A stretch of 64,000 nucleotides of DNA from CAVTWJ01 sp963849485 (lineage in GTDB: Bacteria; Oederibacteriota; Muellerivitia; Muellerivitales; Muellerivitaceae): positions 62,001-126,000 of the forward strand of contig CAWKIF010000079.1 of the NCBI GenBank assembly GCA_963849485.1, read 5' to 3'. Below are positions 26,488-35,397 of the stretch, piece after piece. Within the stretch, counting starts at the first letter, position 1; every line of letters begins with the position of its first letter. Below the pieces are notes generated by a model, which was not told where the DNA came from, made no database searches, and worked only from the letters and a program-made list of their open reading frames with translations. The position numbers and the translations under genes are program-made.

Positions 26488-27357
26488 ATGTCTAATCCGA
26501 TACCCACTTCCTTGAAAGCGGCCTATCAGGCTTGTGAAAACCAAGCTTCCTCCCATTACGAGAATTTTCCGGTGGCTTCCCTTCTTCTGCCGAAGGAATC
26601 TCGGCCCCATGTGGCGGCCCTTTACGCCTTTGCACGCACTGCCGATGATTTCGCTGATGAGGAGTGTTACTCCGGGCGCCGTCTCCAGGAAATCAACCAA
26701 TGGGAGAAGGGGCTCGAGAAAGCCCTCGCTGGGAAGCCTTCGCCCCCTTTTCTTCAGGCTTTCGCCTACACCCTCCGATCGCGCGGAATCCCCCTTTCCC
26801 TTCCACTGGATCTGTTAAGAGCCTACCGCATGGACCTGAAGAACCACCGATATTCCACTTGGAATTCCCTTCTCTATTATTGCCGCCACAGCGCCAACCC
26901 GGTGGGGAGGATGGTGCTCTTGATTTCTGGATACCGGGAGAAACAGCTCCACCAATGGTCGGATTTCATCTGTTCCGGCCTCCAGCTCATCAATTTTTGG
27001 CAGGACACCGCCATCGACTTGAAAAAAGGGAGGATCTATTTTCCCCTGGAAGAGATGAGAAAAGCGGGCGTCCGTCATTCGGACTTGCTCGCTTTGAGGG
27101 ATTCCCCGAAAATCCGGAACCTGGTCCGGTCTTCGGTGGAATATACGGAGGGTTATTTCCAAAGGGGGTTTCCCCTTGTCAACAGGGTGCGGGGCCGACT
27201 GAAACTGGAACTGAGGGCAACCTACCTGGGCGGCCGGGGGGTCCTCTCGAAAATCCGTTCCATGGATTACAATGTGCTCCAGGAACGGCCCCATTGGAAT
27301 GGCCTGGAGAAGACCTTTTTGGCGGTCCGGGCGGTTCTGGGTTTCATCCGACCTTAA
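26488..27357 (+). CDS. hpnC: Squalene synthesis protein HpnC
   Basis: A 289-residue member of the squalene/phytoene synthase family with the first Asp-rich motif in RTADDFADEE (~residue 55), and GLQLINFWQDTAIDLKKGR with YFPLEE as the second. HpnC converts the hydroxysqualene precursor in the HpnC/D/E route from two farnesyl diphosphates to squalene. Alone it could be confused with HpnD, but the order HpnC-HpnD-HpnE and the QDTAID motif favour HpnC. The genes hpnD and hpnE follow, the usual operon order. Confidence 0.9.
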   Translation: MSNPIPTSLKAAYQACENQASSHYENFPVASLLLPKESRPHVAALYAFARTADDFADEECYSGRRLQEINQWEKGLEKALAGKPSPPFLQAFAYTLRSRGIPLSLPLDLLRAYRMDLKNHRYSTWNSLLYYCRHSANPVGRMVLLISGYREKQLHQWSDFICSGLQLINFWQDTAIDLKKGRIYFPLEEMRKAGVRHSDLLALRDSPKIRNLVRSSVEYTEGYFQRGFPLVNRVRGRLKLELRATYLGGRGVLSKIRSMDYNVLQERPHWNGLEKTFLAVRAVLGFIRP

Positions 27358-27396
27358 AAGGCAGACACCCTCATTTCACTCGGGATAGGAAAAGCC

Positions 27397-28236
27397 GTGA
27401 ACCTCCAAAAAGGCTCCTTGGAAAAGAAGTCCAGCTTTTATTTCCCCCTCCTTCTGCTGCCCCCCAAACAAAGGGCGGCCATGGAGGAACTTTACCGTTT
27501 TTGCTGGACCGCCGATGACATCGCGGATGGCCAGGAGCCCCTCACCCGTAAAAAAGCATTGATCCGCCAATTGGGCGCTCAATTAAGACAGGCCTTCCAG
27601 GGAAAAACCCAGGGCGCGGACTTATCCCTTTTTCAGTCCGTCATATTGGATTTTAAACTCTCCCCGGAACCGCTGGAACGCATCCTCCAAGGGGTCGCCC
27701 GGGACTTGAAACCCGTCCGTTTTAAGAAATTCAAGGAGCTCCACGCCTATTCCCTCCAGGTCGCTGGGGGACCCGGCCTGGCGAGCATGGAGATTTTCGG
27801 CTACCGGGACGCGGCCTACCGGAAATATGCCGAGAACCTGGGTGTTTTTCTCCAGCTGGTCAACATCACGAGGGATTTCAAGGAGGACCTGGGTCTGGGG
27901 AGGCTCTATTTCCCAGCCGAGGATTTTAAAAAATTCCACTTGAGGCCGGAAAACATCGAGAGGGGCAATTCCCATTGGCCCCTTTTCGTGAGGTTCCAGC
28001 TGGAGCGGGCCTGGGGTTTTTGGACCATTGCCCGGAAGGCCTTGACCCCCCGTCAGAGGGCCGGCCTTTCCACCGCGGAAGCCATCGCGGCGGTCTATGT
28101 GAAGCTTTACCAGCGACTTTACGAGAATCCCTCCCGAATCCTGGAAGGCAAAGTCAGCCTTTCCCGGGAGGATAAGCTCCTATCGGTCGTGGGAGCTCTA
28201 GGCCGCGGCCTCCTTGGAAAGGTCCTTGGGGAATGA
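27397..28236 (+). CDS. hpnD: Presqualene diphosphate synthase HpnD
   Basis: A 279-residue squalene/phytoene synthase family enzyme with FCWTADDIADGQ (first Asp motif), GFWTIARKAL and LVNITRDFKEDLGLGRLYFP (second Asp motif). HpnD condenses two farnesyl diphosphates to presqualene diphosphate. The start is GTG at 27397. It ends in an ATGA overlap (28233-28236) with hpnE, indicating translational coupling. Confidence 0.92.
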   Translation: MNLQKGSLEKKSSFYFPLLLLPPKQRAAMEELYRFCWTADDIADGQEPLTRKKALIRQLGAQLRQAFQGKTQGADLSLFQSVILDFKLSPEPLERILQGVARDLKPVRFKKFKELHAYSLQVAGGPGLASMEIFGYRDAAYRKYAENLGVFLQLVNITRDFKEDLGLGRLYFPAEDFKKFHLRPENIERGNSHWPLFVRFQLERAWGFWTIARKALTPRQRAGLSTAEAIAAVYVKLYQRLYENPSRILEGKVSLSREDKLLSVVGALGRGLLGKVLGE

Positions 28237-29585
28237 AAAGGGTCCTGGTGGTGGGCGGGGGATATGCGGGTGTTTCGGCGGCTACGGCTCTGGCCGAACA
28301 GGGGGTGGAGACCACCCTTTTGGAAACCCATTCCCACCTGGGGGGACGGGTCTACAGTATTCCGCCTTCCGAAACCTTTCCCGCGGTTTGTGACAATGGT
28401 CCCCATTTGTTTTTGGGCGCCTACCGGGAAACCTGGAAACTTTTCCAAAGGCTTGAAATCAAGAACGCCTTCCACTGGGTTAATCCTCTGGAAATCATCT
28501 GGATGACCCCGGGAGGCATCCCCGCTTCCTTTAAGTGCGCCCAGGCCCCCGCGCCCTTCCATTTGATTCTGGGACTCCTCCGCTCGGGGGCCTTTCCTTT
28601 ACGGGAAAAAATGTCACTCTCCTTCGCCCTGCGCCGTTTCTCACGGGCGGATTTTTCCCTCCCCCCGGGGGTTCAAACTCTGACCCAATACATGGACCAC
28701 GAGCGGCAAGGTCCGATCTCGCGGGAAAGGTTTTGGGGACCTCTTTGCCGGGCGATCATGAACCTCCAGCCGGATGAGGCCGCTATGGCCGAGTTTGGGG
28801 AGGCCCTACGGCGATCCCTCTTTGGCTCTAGGTCGGACAGCGCCTTGGCTTTCCCGGCTATGCCATTGGGGGAAATCGCCTTTCCCCAGGTAGAGGATTA
28901 TCTTCGGCAAAAAGGCTCTTTCCTTTTCCTAAGGGATGGGGCCCGGCAGTTGCGACTGGCCAGCGGTCCCTTCGAGGTAGTCACCGCTTCGGGGAAAGTC
29001 CTCTCGGGAGACGCCCTGATACTGGCCCTTCCGGCCCGGTCCTTGGAATCCCTCTGGGCCACTTCCGATCTTACCCCGCCCCTTTCCTCCGAGCGCCTGG
29101 GCCACTCCCCGATTCTCTCGGTCAATTTTATTTTGGACCGTCCCGTAATGGAGGGCCATTGGGCAGGCCTGCCGGGGGCCCGGTTCGAGTGGGCCTTCAA
29201 CCGCAACGCCAATTGGGGTTATCCGGGCCCCGGACAATACTTAAGCCTGGTCTCCAGCGCGGACCGGGAATTGGCCGCCCAACCGGTGAAGGAACTGGTG
29301 GTTCTGGCCCTGGAAGAACTCCAGCGTCATTTCCCGCAAGCCCGGCAGGCCAGCCGCCTCCATTCGAAAGTCGTGAAGGAAATAGCCGCCACCTTCCGCC
29401 TGACACCAGAGAATTCGGCCCTTCGCCCCTCCTGCGCGACCGCCTTTCCCGACGTCTTCCTCGCGGGAGATTATACGGCTACCGGATTGCCCGCCACCAT
29501 CGAGGGGGCCTGCGCCGCCGGGCATCGGGCGGCGAGCTTGGCGCTCGCTCACTTAGGTCAGGGGAAGGATAAGATCCCTTTATGA
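28233..29585 (+). CDS. hpnE: Squalene-associated FAD-dependent desaturase HpnE
   Basis: A 450-residue FAD amine oxidase-like protein with the dinucleotide motif VVGGGYAGVSAATALAEQG, THSHLGGRVYS, and the C-terminal FAD contact DVFLAGDYTATGLPATIEGA. HpnE oxidises hydroxysqualene to squalene. Completion of hpnCDE implies that the cell makes squalene, usually for hopanoids, though no squalene-hopene cyclase is in the window. It ends with an ATGA overlap with the GT39-like gene that follows (29582-29585), so expression of the two is coupled. Confidence 0.92.
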   Translation: MKRVLVVGGGYAGVSAATALAEQGVETTLLETHSHLGGRVYSIPPSETFPAVCDNGPHLFLGAYRETWKLFQRLEIKNAFHWVNPLEIIWMTPGGIPASFKCAQAPAPFHLILGLLRSGAFPLREKMSLSFALRRFSRADFSLPPGVQTLTQYMDHERQGPISRERFWGPLCRAIMNLQPDEAAMAEFGEALRRSLFGSRSDSALAFPAMPLGEIAFPQVEDYLRQKGSFLFLRDGARQLRLASGPFEVVTASGKVLSGDALILALPARSLESLWATSDLTPPLSSERLGHSPILSVNFILDRPVMEGHWAGLPGARFEWAFNRNANWGYPGPGQYLSLVSSADRELAAQPVKELVVLALEELQRHFPQARQASRLHSKVVKEIAATFRLTPENSALRPSCATAFPDVFLAGDYTATGLPATIEGACAAGHRAASLALAHLGQGKDKIPL

Positions 29586-31693
29586 GTCTCGCAGCCCCAT
29601 CCGACAAGACCCTCCCTGTTCCCTGGCTTTGGCCTTGTTTTTGGATTTTCCTGCTTTCCAACCTTCTCCTATCCTATTTTCCACTCGACCAATTCCTTAA
29701 GATTGGGATTGGATTCTTCGGCATCCTAGGGCCCTTCTTTTACCTTCTGGCCCGTTCGTCTTCAGCCCCAGAAAACCAGGAAATCTTTTCTTGGAACCCA
29801 TCCGCTTGGGGAAAAGGGATCTTTTGGGTTCTCCTTTTCACATTTGCGATCTTCCTTCGATTCCATGCCTTGACCACCCTCTCAGTCTGGCCCATGGTGG
29901 ATGAGGGAGACTTCAGTTTTTTTGCCCTGAACCTGACCGAGAAATGGTCTTGGAATCTTTTTTATGGGAAATCCCAGGTCCCCCCTCTCTATGACTGGGT
30001 TTTGGCGTTTTTTTATAAGATAGGTGGCCCCTCCCTCGGCAACCTTTGGCTTTTCCCCGCCCTTTTATCCCTCTTGGCCCTGCCCTTGAGTTATGGCGCT
30101 TCTCGTCTTTTTTTCTCCAGGCCGGTCTCCGTGATTATTACGGTCTTCTGGGCGACGAGCTTCTGGCCCCTCTTCCTTGGGCGAGTCGGCTTGCCGCATG
30201 GCCTGCTCCTCTTTTGGCAATGGCTCGCCATTCTGGCTTTCGGCCTCTATATCCGCGCGGTTCTTCCCCCGACTCGAGCGATAACAGCCTTCCTGTTGGG
30301 ATCTATCCTAGGCTCTGGTTTCTATGTCAATCTCCACTGGCCGGTAATGCTCCTCTGGGTTGTTTTAGGGGTGGGATACCTTGAGTGGCGAAAAGGGCTC
30401 CACTCTTTTCTTTCCCCCCTATGGTTCTTGGCACCTCTTTTCTTAATACCCTTGCCTCTTCTCAGGACCTTCTTGGAAGGTGAACACGGCTCTTATCTGA
30501 GTTATCTCTCCCTTTGGGGAAATGGCTTGAAGTTAGGTCCGTTGCTGGGCATTTGGTGGAAGTATCTTTGTTTGCCTCTCTGGGGTGTTTCCTCGGATCG
30601 GCTGGCATACAACCCCATCTGGGGGGGGTATTTGAACCCGGTCATGGATACTTTTTTAATGATGGGTTTTGCCTCTCTGGCCCGAAAAATTCGTCAACCC
30701 CCAAACGCTTATCTTGTCCTGGGATTGGTTCTTTTTACCTTGCCCGCTTTATTGACCAATCAATATGAGCCACTTCGCGTTGTCTTAGTCTTGCCTTTCG
30801 TCCTGCTACTAGCCGCCCAGGGGGCCTGGAACGTTTTGGGGGCTTTGGCTTCCATAAATTGGAAATGGGTTGGAGTCGGCCTGATCCTGTTATCAATGTG
30901 CTTGGACTTCTACCACTTGGAGGGACCCTACCATCGCCTCTGGTCTACCAACTGGAGAGCATCCTACCTTTCATGCAAGCTCATGGAGCGTTGGCAGGCT
31001 TACCAGATCCTATCCTCCATCTCCCGGCAAAAGGGTCCCGGACTCATCTTCACCGAGTTTGACGAAACATTAACCGATCAGACGCTGACAACGGCGGTTT
31101 ATCCCTTCAATGCGTCGAGAAATCCCGGTCTTTCTCCTACCCAAGCCCACTGGGCGGGTTTAATTACCAACATCAATTACGCGCCTTTCTTGTCGAAACG
31201 CTTCCCTGAATCACGATGGTTTCCCCTCTCGGCGGATGGGGACGGCTCCCATGCTACCTTGGTCCTGGGCGTCTTGCCTCTGCAGGAACTGGACAGGAAG
31301 ACCTTCGACCGATGGCTTGAGTTCGAGAAAGCCCTTCGGCCTGCGACCCTGGAATGGGTGGGGACTCCTTTGAACAGGGTCAATCATCGACTGAATCCCT
31401 TGCTCTACCCGTTGCTTTCCCAGACCGGAAAGGATCCCTTCCTGGAATCCTGCCTTGGGGAAAGGCTCTTCTATAGCGAGATGAATGAGGGCCATCCGGC
31501 GCAAACTCTGGAGCGCCTCCACCGGGCCTTGACCCTGGGCTATCCGGCGGCCAATCTCTTTAACGACTTAGGGGTCTACTGGTACACCCAAGGCGATCTT
31601 CCCAATGCCCGGAAAGCCTTCGAAGCTGCAATCCGTTCGCCTCTTAACCACACCAGCGCCAAGGACAACCTGCGGAGTCTCCCAGCCCCATGA
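29582..31693 (+). CDS. GT39/PMT-like polytopic membrane glycosyltransferase coupled to hpnE
   Basis: A 703-residue protein of the window's large family. The N-terminal ~430 residues are polytopic; SVWPMVDEGDFSFF in the first outer loop supplies the acidic pair (D107/E108). The core contains SLWGNGLKLGPLLG and YNPIWGGYLNPVMDTFLMMG, followed by a soluble tail with CLDFYHLEGPYHRLW, TAVYPFNASRNPGLS and TPR-like helices at the end (LGYPAANLFNDLGVYWYTQG). GT39 enzymes use polyprenyl-phosphate sugars; substrates here are unknown. It overlaps hpnE and the next GT39-like gene by ATGA at each end, so the four genes hpnC to here form one operon. Confidence 0.8.
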   Translation: MSLAAPSDKTLPVPWLWPCFWIFLLSNLLLSYFPLDQFLKIGIGFFGILGPFFYLLARSSSAPENQEIFSWNPSAWGKGIFWVLLFTFAIFLRFHALTTLSVWPMVDEGDFSFFALNLTEKWSWNLFYGKSQVPPLYDWVLAFFYKIGGPSLGNLWLFPALLSLLALPLSYGASRLFFSRPVSVIITVFWATSFWPLFLGRVGLPHGLLLFWQWLAILAFGLYIRAVLPPTRAITAFLLGSILGSGFYVNLHWPVMLLWVVLGVGYLEWRKGLHSFLSPLWFLAPLFLIPLPLLRTFLEGEHGSYLSYLSLWGNGLKLGPLLGIWWKYLCLPLWGVSSDRLAYNPIWGGYLNPVMDTFLMMGFASLARKIRQPPNAYLVLGLVLFTLPALLTNQYEPLRVVLVLPFVLLLAAQGAWNVLGALASINWKWVGVGLILLSMCLDFYHLEGPYHRLWSTNWRASYLSCKLMERWQAYQILSSISRQKGPGLIFTEFDETLTDQTLTTAVYPFNASRNPGLSPTQAHWAGLITNINYAPFLSKRFPESRWFPLSADGDGSHATLVLGVLPLQELDRKTFDRWLEFEKALRPATLEWVGTPLNRVNHRLNPLLYPLLSQTGKDPFLESCLGERLFYSEMNEGHPAQTLERLHRALTLGYPAANLFNDLGVYWYTQGDLPNARKAFEAAIRSPLNHTSAKDNLRSLPAP

Positions 31694-33777
31694 GAACCCT
31701 TCCCCTCCCTTGGCGAACCTTCCTCGTCTTTCTTCTGGCCAACGCGCTGCTCTCGTATTTTCCGCTCCCCCCAGCAATGCGTTGGGCGGTGGGTGGGTTT
31801 GGCATCCTTCTCCCCTTTTTGTTATCTCTCGGGATCAGCCCATCCGTCACCACCGCAGATCCACCTCTTTATCAAAGGGATTTTTTTCCCGATCCACCCT
31901 CTTGGATTTGGTTTCTCCTAGGAGGCGCGGCCATTCTGGGTCGATTCTTCGCTTTAACCTCCTTCGCGGTTTGGCCCAACTATGATGACGGCCTGATGTC
32001 TTATTACGCCCTCGATCTTTGTCGTCATTGGAAATGGACCCTGTTTTTCGGCGTCAATCAAACACCCCCGCTCTATCTCTGGGGTTTAGGCCTAGTCTAT
32101 AAGTTGTTTGGTCCTTCTCTCTTATCACTCTGGCTATTCCCCGCCGTCCTTTCCCTCTTGACGGTTCCGTTAGGCTATTGGGCCGCTCGGCGTTATTTTT
32201 CAAAGTCGTTCTCCTTGATCATCGTATTTCTTTTATCCCTCGGTTTCTGGCCGATTTTTATCGGTCGATTTTCGCAAATGGCTGTTTTAGTTGTTTTAGC
32301 GGAATGCGGGGCTTTGGCGTTGCTGGGGTGGTTTTTGAAATACCCGCGCCTAACTACAAATCTGGGCTGGGTCTGGCTGGGGTTGGGAGTCGGGATCGGT
32401 TTTTACGTCTATCTTTCCTGGCCGGTCGTGGCTTTGATGGTGGGGGTTGCGGCTTTCGCCGCCCAATACAAAAATAAAAATTCCCGGAAGGCGGGAATTC
32501 AATGGCTTCTTTTTTTTCTGGCTTGTCTCACAATCATGGCTCCCTTGTTAGTGGAAGCCGTGAAAATGAATTATGGAAGTTATTTAAAAAATCTATCCGC
32601 CTTTGGAAACAGGATCCCCCTCTCGGAACAGATCCAAGTATCCTTTTCCTATATATCTTCTATTTTCTGGGGCATGGACCCGAATTTTCACACCTATCAA
32701 CCTGTTTGGGGCGGGTATTTAAACCCGGTATTGGGGGCTTTGTTCTTTATCGGCATCCTGGAAATTTACAAAAAAAGACAAGAGAATCTTTACCAATGGT
32801 TATTCTTGGCCATGATTGTTTTTCTTTTACCCGGACTTTTAACCCGGGAAAGGGAAACTTTCCGCGTGGTAACCGTACTGCCTGTCCTTTTGGCCATCAC
32901 GGCCCTTGGATTAGGTCGGCTCTTAACCTCCGTCTCCAATCAAAGAATGACCTGGTTTCTCGCCCTGGTCATATTATCCTCGGCGGGCCTCGATATTGTT
33001 CACTTGGAAAAATACCACCAACTTTGGGATTCGATGGACAATTGGAAAGGCTACGCCAAGTCCTTTGAGCGCTTTAAGGCTTATGGCATACTTGAGAGAA
33101 TAAGTCGCGAGAAGGGACCCGGGCTTGTTTTCTCGGACTTTTCCCCGGGCCTCTGCGATCAAACCCTCAACCTGGCCGACTACGGCTTCAACGCCCTGGA
33201 AAACCCCTCCCTCGACTTGCGTCAAGCCCGTTGGGTAGCCCTTTTGGCGAATGTCAATGAACGCCCTTTCCTCGAGAAAAGGTTTCCCAGTTCCCGGTCC
33301 TACGCGCTGTCTAAGGAAGACCGTCCTTCCGACGGGGGGTGGATGCTATGGACGGTTCCCTTATCCGGTACCCTTATGCCGGCTTTCCTCCAATGGGCTC
33401 GAGCCAACCAAGCCCTAAAACCCTTTATCGATGAGTCCCTCCAGCATCTACAAGGTGAGTCTTACTCGAGGAGTTTGGATCTCCTGGCGGACGCCCTTCC
33501 TTCGATGGCTAGGAATCCTTTCTTGTTGTCCAATTATTGGGACAAGAGGGCCGATTTAATGGTGAAAGAAGGGGATATTTCTCAAGCCGAAATCTGCATA
33601 AAAAACGCGGTGAAAAAAGGGGACCCTTCCGCCAATCTCTATTACCGCCTCGGTGTTCTACAATGGATCCAAGGGAAGAGGGTTTTGGCTTTAAAGTCGT
33701 TCGATTCGGCAGCCCATTCGCCCTTGGACTTGACCCTTTCCTCACAATGGCTGGCATCCAAACAAAAAAATCCCTAG
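31690..33777 (+). CDS. GT39/PMT-like polytopic membrane glycosyltransferase
   Basis: A 695-residue paralogue of the preceding gene. Markers: LSYFPLPPAM near the N-terminus, FAVWPNYDDGLMSYY with Asp-Asp at the acidic pair (residues 99-100) instead of Asp-Glu, YQPVWGGYLNPVLGALFFIG, and the tail with DIVHLEKYHQLWDS, ADYGFNALENPSLD and a TPR-like C-terminus (KGDPSANLYYRLGVLQWIQG). It overlaps the upstream gene by 4 bp (ATGA). A catalytic pair of two Asp may still be functional. Same unknown sugar and acceptor as its relatives. Confidence 0.78.
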   Translation: MRTLPLPWRTFLVFLLANALLSYFPLPPAMRWAVGGFGILLPFLLSLGISPSVTTADPPLYQRDFFPDPPSWIWFLLGGAAILGRFFALTSFAVWPNYDDGLMSYYALDLCRHWKWTLFFGVNQTPPLYLWGLGLVYKLFGPSLLSLWLFPAVLSLLTVPLGYWAARRYFSKSFSLIIVFLLSLGFWPIFIGRFSQMAVLVVLAECGALALLGWFLKYPRLTTNLGWVWLGLGVGIGFYVYLSWPVVALMVGVAAFAAQYKNKNSRKAGIQWLLFFLACLTIMAPLLVEAVKMNYGSYLKNLSAFGNRIPLSEQIQVSFSYISSIFWGMDPNFHTYQPVWGGYLNPVLGALFFIGILEIYKKRQENLYQWLFLAMIVFLLPGLLTRERETFRVVTVLPVLLAITALGLGRLLTSVSNQRMTWFLALVILSSAGLDIVHLEKYHQLWDSMDNWKGYAKSFERFKAYGILERISREKGPGLVFSDFSPGLCDQTLNLADYGFNALENPSLDLRQARWVALLANVNERPFLEKRFPSSRSYALSKEDRPSDGGWMLWTVPLSGTLMPAFLQWARANQALKPFIDESLQHLQGESYSRSLDLLADALPSMARNPFLLSNYWDKRADLMVKEGDISQAEICIKNAVKKGDPSANLYYRLGVLQWIQGKRVLALKSFDSAAHSPLDLTLSSQWLASKQKNP

Positions 33778-33820
33778 GCACGATACGTTGGCTTAAATTC
33801 TTCTCAAAGGTAGGCCGTTA

Positions 33821-34948
33821 ATGGCCAAAAAATGGCAGCTGATTGATTTACTCCGTACCTTTTGTATTGTCGTGGTCCTGGGCGTCCATTCCTATTCCAA
33901 TATACCATTTGATCATCCCTTGAGTTGTTGGCTTTGGGGTCGTTTTTGTATTAATGGGGTTTATGGTGTTTTTATTTTTTTCATCGTTTCCGGATTCTTG
34001 ATCACCAACGTGATCTCCCTTAACCGGGGTGGCCTGGCTAAACCCGATATTCTTCAATTTTACGCCCAGCGTATCGCCCGGATCTGGCCTCTTTACTTTT
34101 TCTGTTTGTTAATGGGGGTTTTAGTGTTTTCTTGTCTTTCCCCAAGCAATCCGGTCTATTCGGATTTTTTCATCGCTAAAGGCGATTACGGCTTCTGGTT
34201 CTGGCTTTCCCTTCCACTGTTTATGTTCAACTGGTTTTTGATCTGGAAAAACAGTTGGGATTACTCTTCCCATTGGTTGATCCTTTGGAGCCTGTCCATT
34301 GAGGAGCAGTTTTACCTGCTTTATCCCCTAGCTCTGCGAAAACTTCGTACCGAGAGGGGTTTTATAATTTTTTTGTGGTTGATCCTAGGACTGGCCATTG
34401 TTTGGAGGGTTGTCTTTTACTTTTACGCTCGTAATATTGATTGCATTCAATCTTATGCCACCAATTCCAAGCTGGATTTAATCGCCATTGGTATTTTGCT
34501 TTTCTTCGCCGTAAGGCGTTATAGCGACTATCTGATTCACAATCAACCATTGGCCCAGTGGATGTGCGTTACGGGTTTTATCCTGACCCTGTTTAGCTAC
34601 TTCGGGAGCCGGGAGAACGACCGCTTGACCGAAATCTATATTTCCGAGGTAATTGGCCTGGGTGTTTTCTTGTTTCTATTGGGAGGGCTTCATCTCCCTT
34701 TCTTCGAATCTCCCTCCTTTAAAATTTTGGCTCTTCCCGGAAAGTATTGTTATGGCTGTTACCTTCTCCATCCAATGGCCTTGTTCATTCTTCATCCTTT
34801 CGTGAATCCAAAATATGTTCTTCTTAACTTATTATTGGTGGTATGCCTGACGACCTTTATCGCTTCTATTTCTTATCATTTTTTCGAGGAACCTTTAAAA
34901 CATTTCATCCGAAAAAGTTTCAATCGCATTCTGGGGCAAAACGCTTAA
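33821..34948 (+). CDS. Acyltransferase family 3 (OafA/YrhL-like) membrane O-acyltransferase
   Basis: A 375-residue polytopic protein of the AT3 family, which adds acyl groups to sugars of surface glycans. Motifs: LIDLLRTFCIVVVLGVHSY with the conserved His, NGVYGVFIFFIVSGFLITN, QFYAQRIARIWPLYFF (the RxxR-x-WP region) and WSLSIEEQFYLLYPLALRK. Length is typical of an AT3 protein without an SGNH domain. It is 43 bp downstream of the GT39-like genes, so it may modify the same glycan or lipid. Confidence 0.88.
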   Translation: MAKKWQLIDLLRTFCIVVVLGVHSYSNIPFDHPLSCWLWGRFCINGVYGVFIFFIVSGFLITNVISLNRGGLAKPDILQFYAQRIARIWPLYFFCLLMGVLVFSCLSPSNPVYSDFFIAKGDYGFWFWLSLPLFMFNWFLIWKNSWDYSSHWLILWSLSIEEQFYLLYPLALRKLRTERGFIIFLWLILGLAIVWRVVFYFYARNIDCIQSYATNSKLDLIAIGILLFFAVRRYSDYLIHNQPLAQWMCVTGFILTLFSYFGSRENDRLTEIYISEVIGLGVFLFLLGGLHLPFFESPSFKILALPGKYCYGCYLLHPMALFILHPFVNPKYVLLNLLLVVCLTTFIASISYHFFEEPLKHFIRKSFNRILGQNA

Positions 34949-35034
34949 TCCTTTCGATTTATTACACGATACTGGGAAATTGTGCCCTTTTTAGCTGAAA
35001 ACCATAAAATAAAACGTGGGTTCAAGGAGGACCG

Positions 35035-35397
35035 ATGTCCCATTCCGATTTTTTGGATTTGGATTTGATAGCTCAATGCGAGACCCTGGCGGGGGAAATT
35101 AATAAGGTCTATTCACACCTTCCCTGGGCCCTGAAAAACGCCACGGTTTCCCGCTTGAAACGCCAGGCTCACAAATTGCCCGAGCAGGTAAAACAAGCCA
35201 AGGCTTCCACGAGCGCACTCAAGACCCAGCGGCACTTGAAAGAAGCTCTGTCCTTATGTCATGAATGCGTCCCACTGATGTCCCTCTGTTTGAAAAAGAA
35301 TATGCTCTCAAAGGAACTCCACGACCGGTGGATCAAAGAACTTGGGTTCATTGAGGTTCATATGCAGGAATGGCTGGGAGCCTCAGGAGGAAAATGA
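35035..35397 (+). CDS. Small helical protein of unknown function, coupled to the next gene
   Basis: A 120-residue protein predicted almost entirely helical (CETLAGEINKVYSHLPW, NATVSRLKRQAHKLPEQVKQ, TQRHLKEALSLCHECVPLMS), with spacing similar to four-helix-bundle proteins of the Avd/IVS type, but not confidently one of them. AAGGAGG precedes the ATG. It ends in an ATGA overlap (35394-35397) with the GT39-like gene that follows. No reverse transcriptase or diversity-generating repeat is nearby, so a DGR role is not supported. Confidence 0.55.
   Translation: MSHSDFLDLDLIAQCETLAGEINKVYSHLPWALKNATVSRLKRQAHKLPEQVKQAKASTSALKTQRHLKEALSLCHECVPLMSLCLKKNMLSKELHDRWIKELGFIEVHMQEWLGASGGK

Noticed and set aside
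35035..35397. Avd-like protein of a diversity-generating retroelement
   Set aside because: No reverse transcriptase, template or variable repeat is nearby, and the similarity is only in helical pattern.
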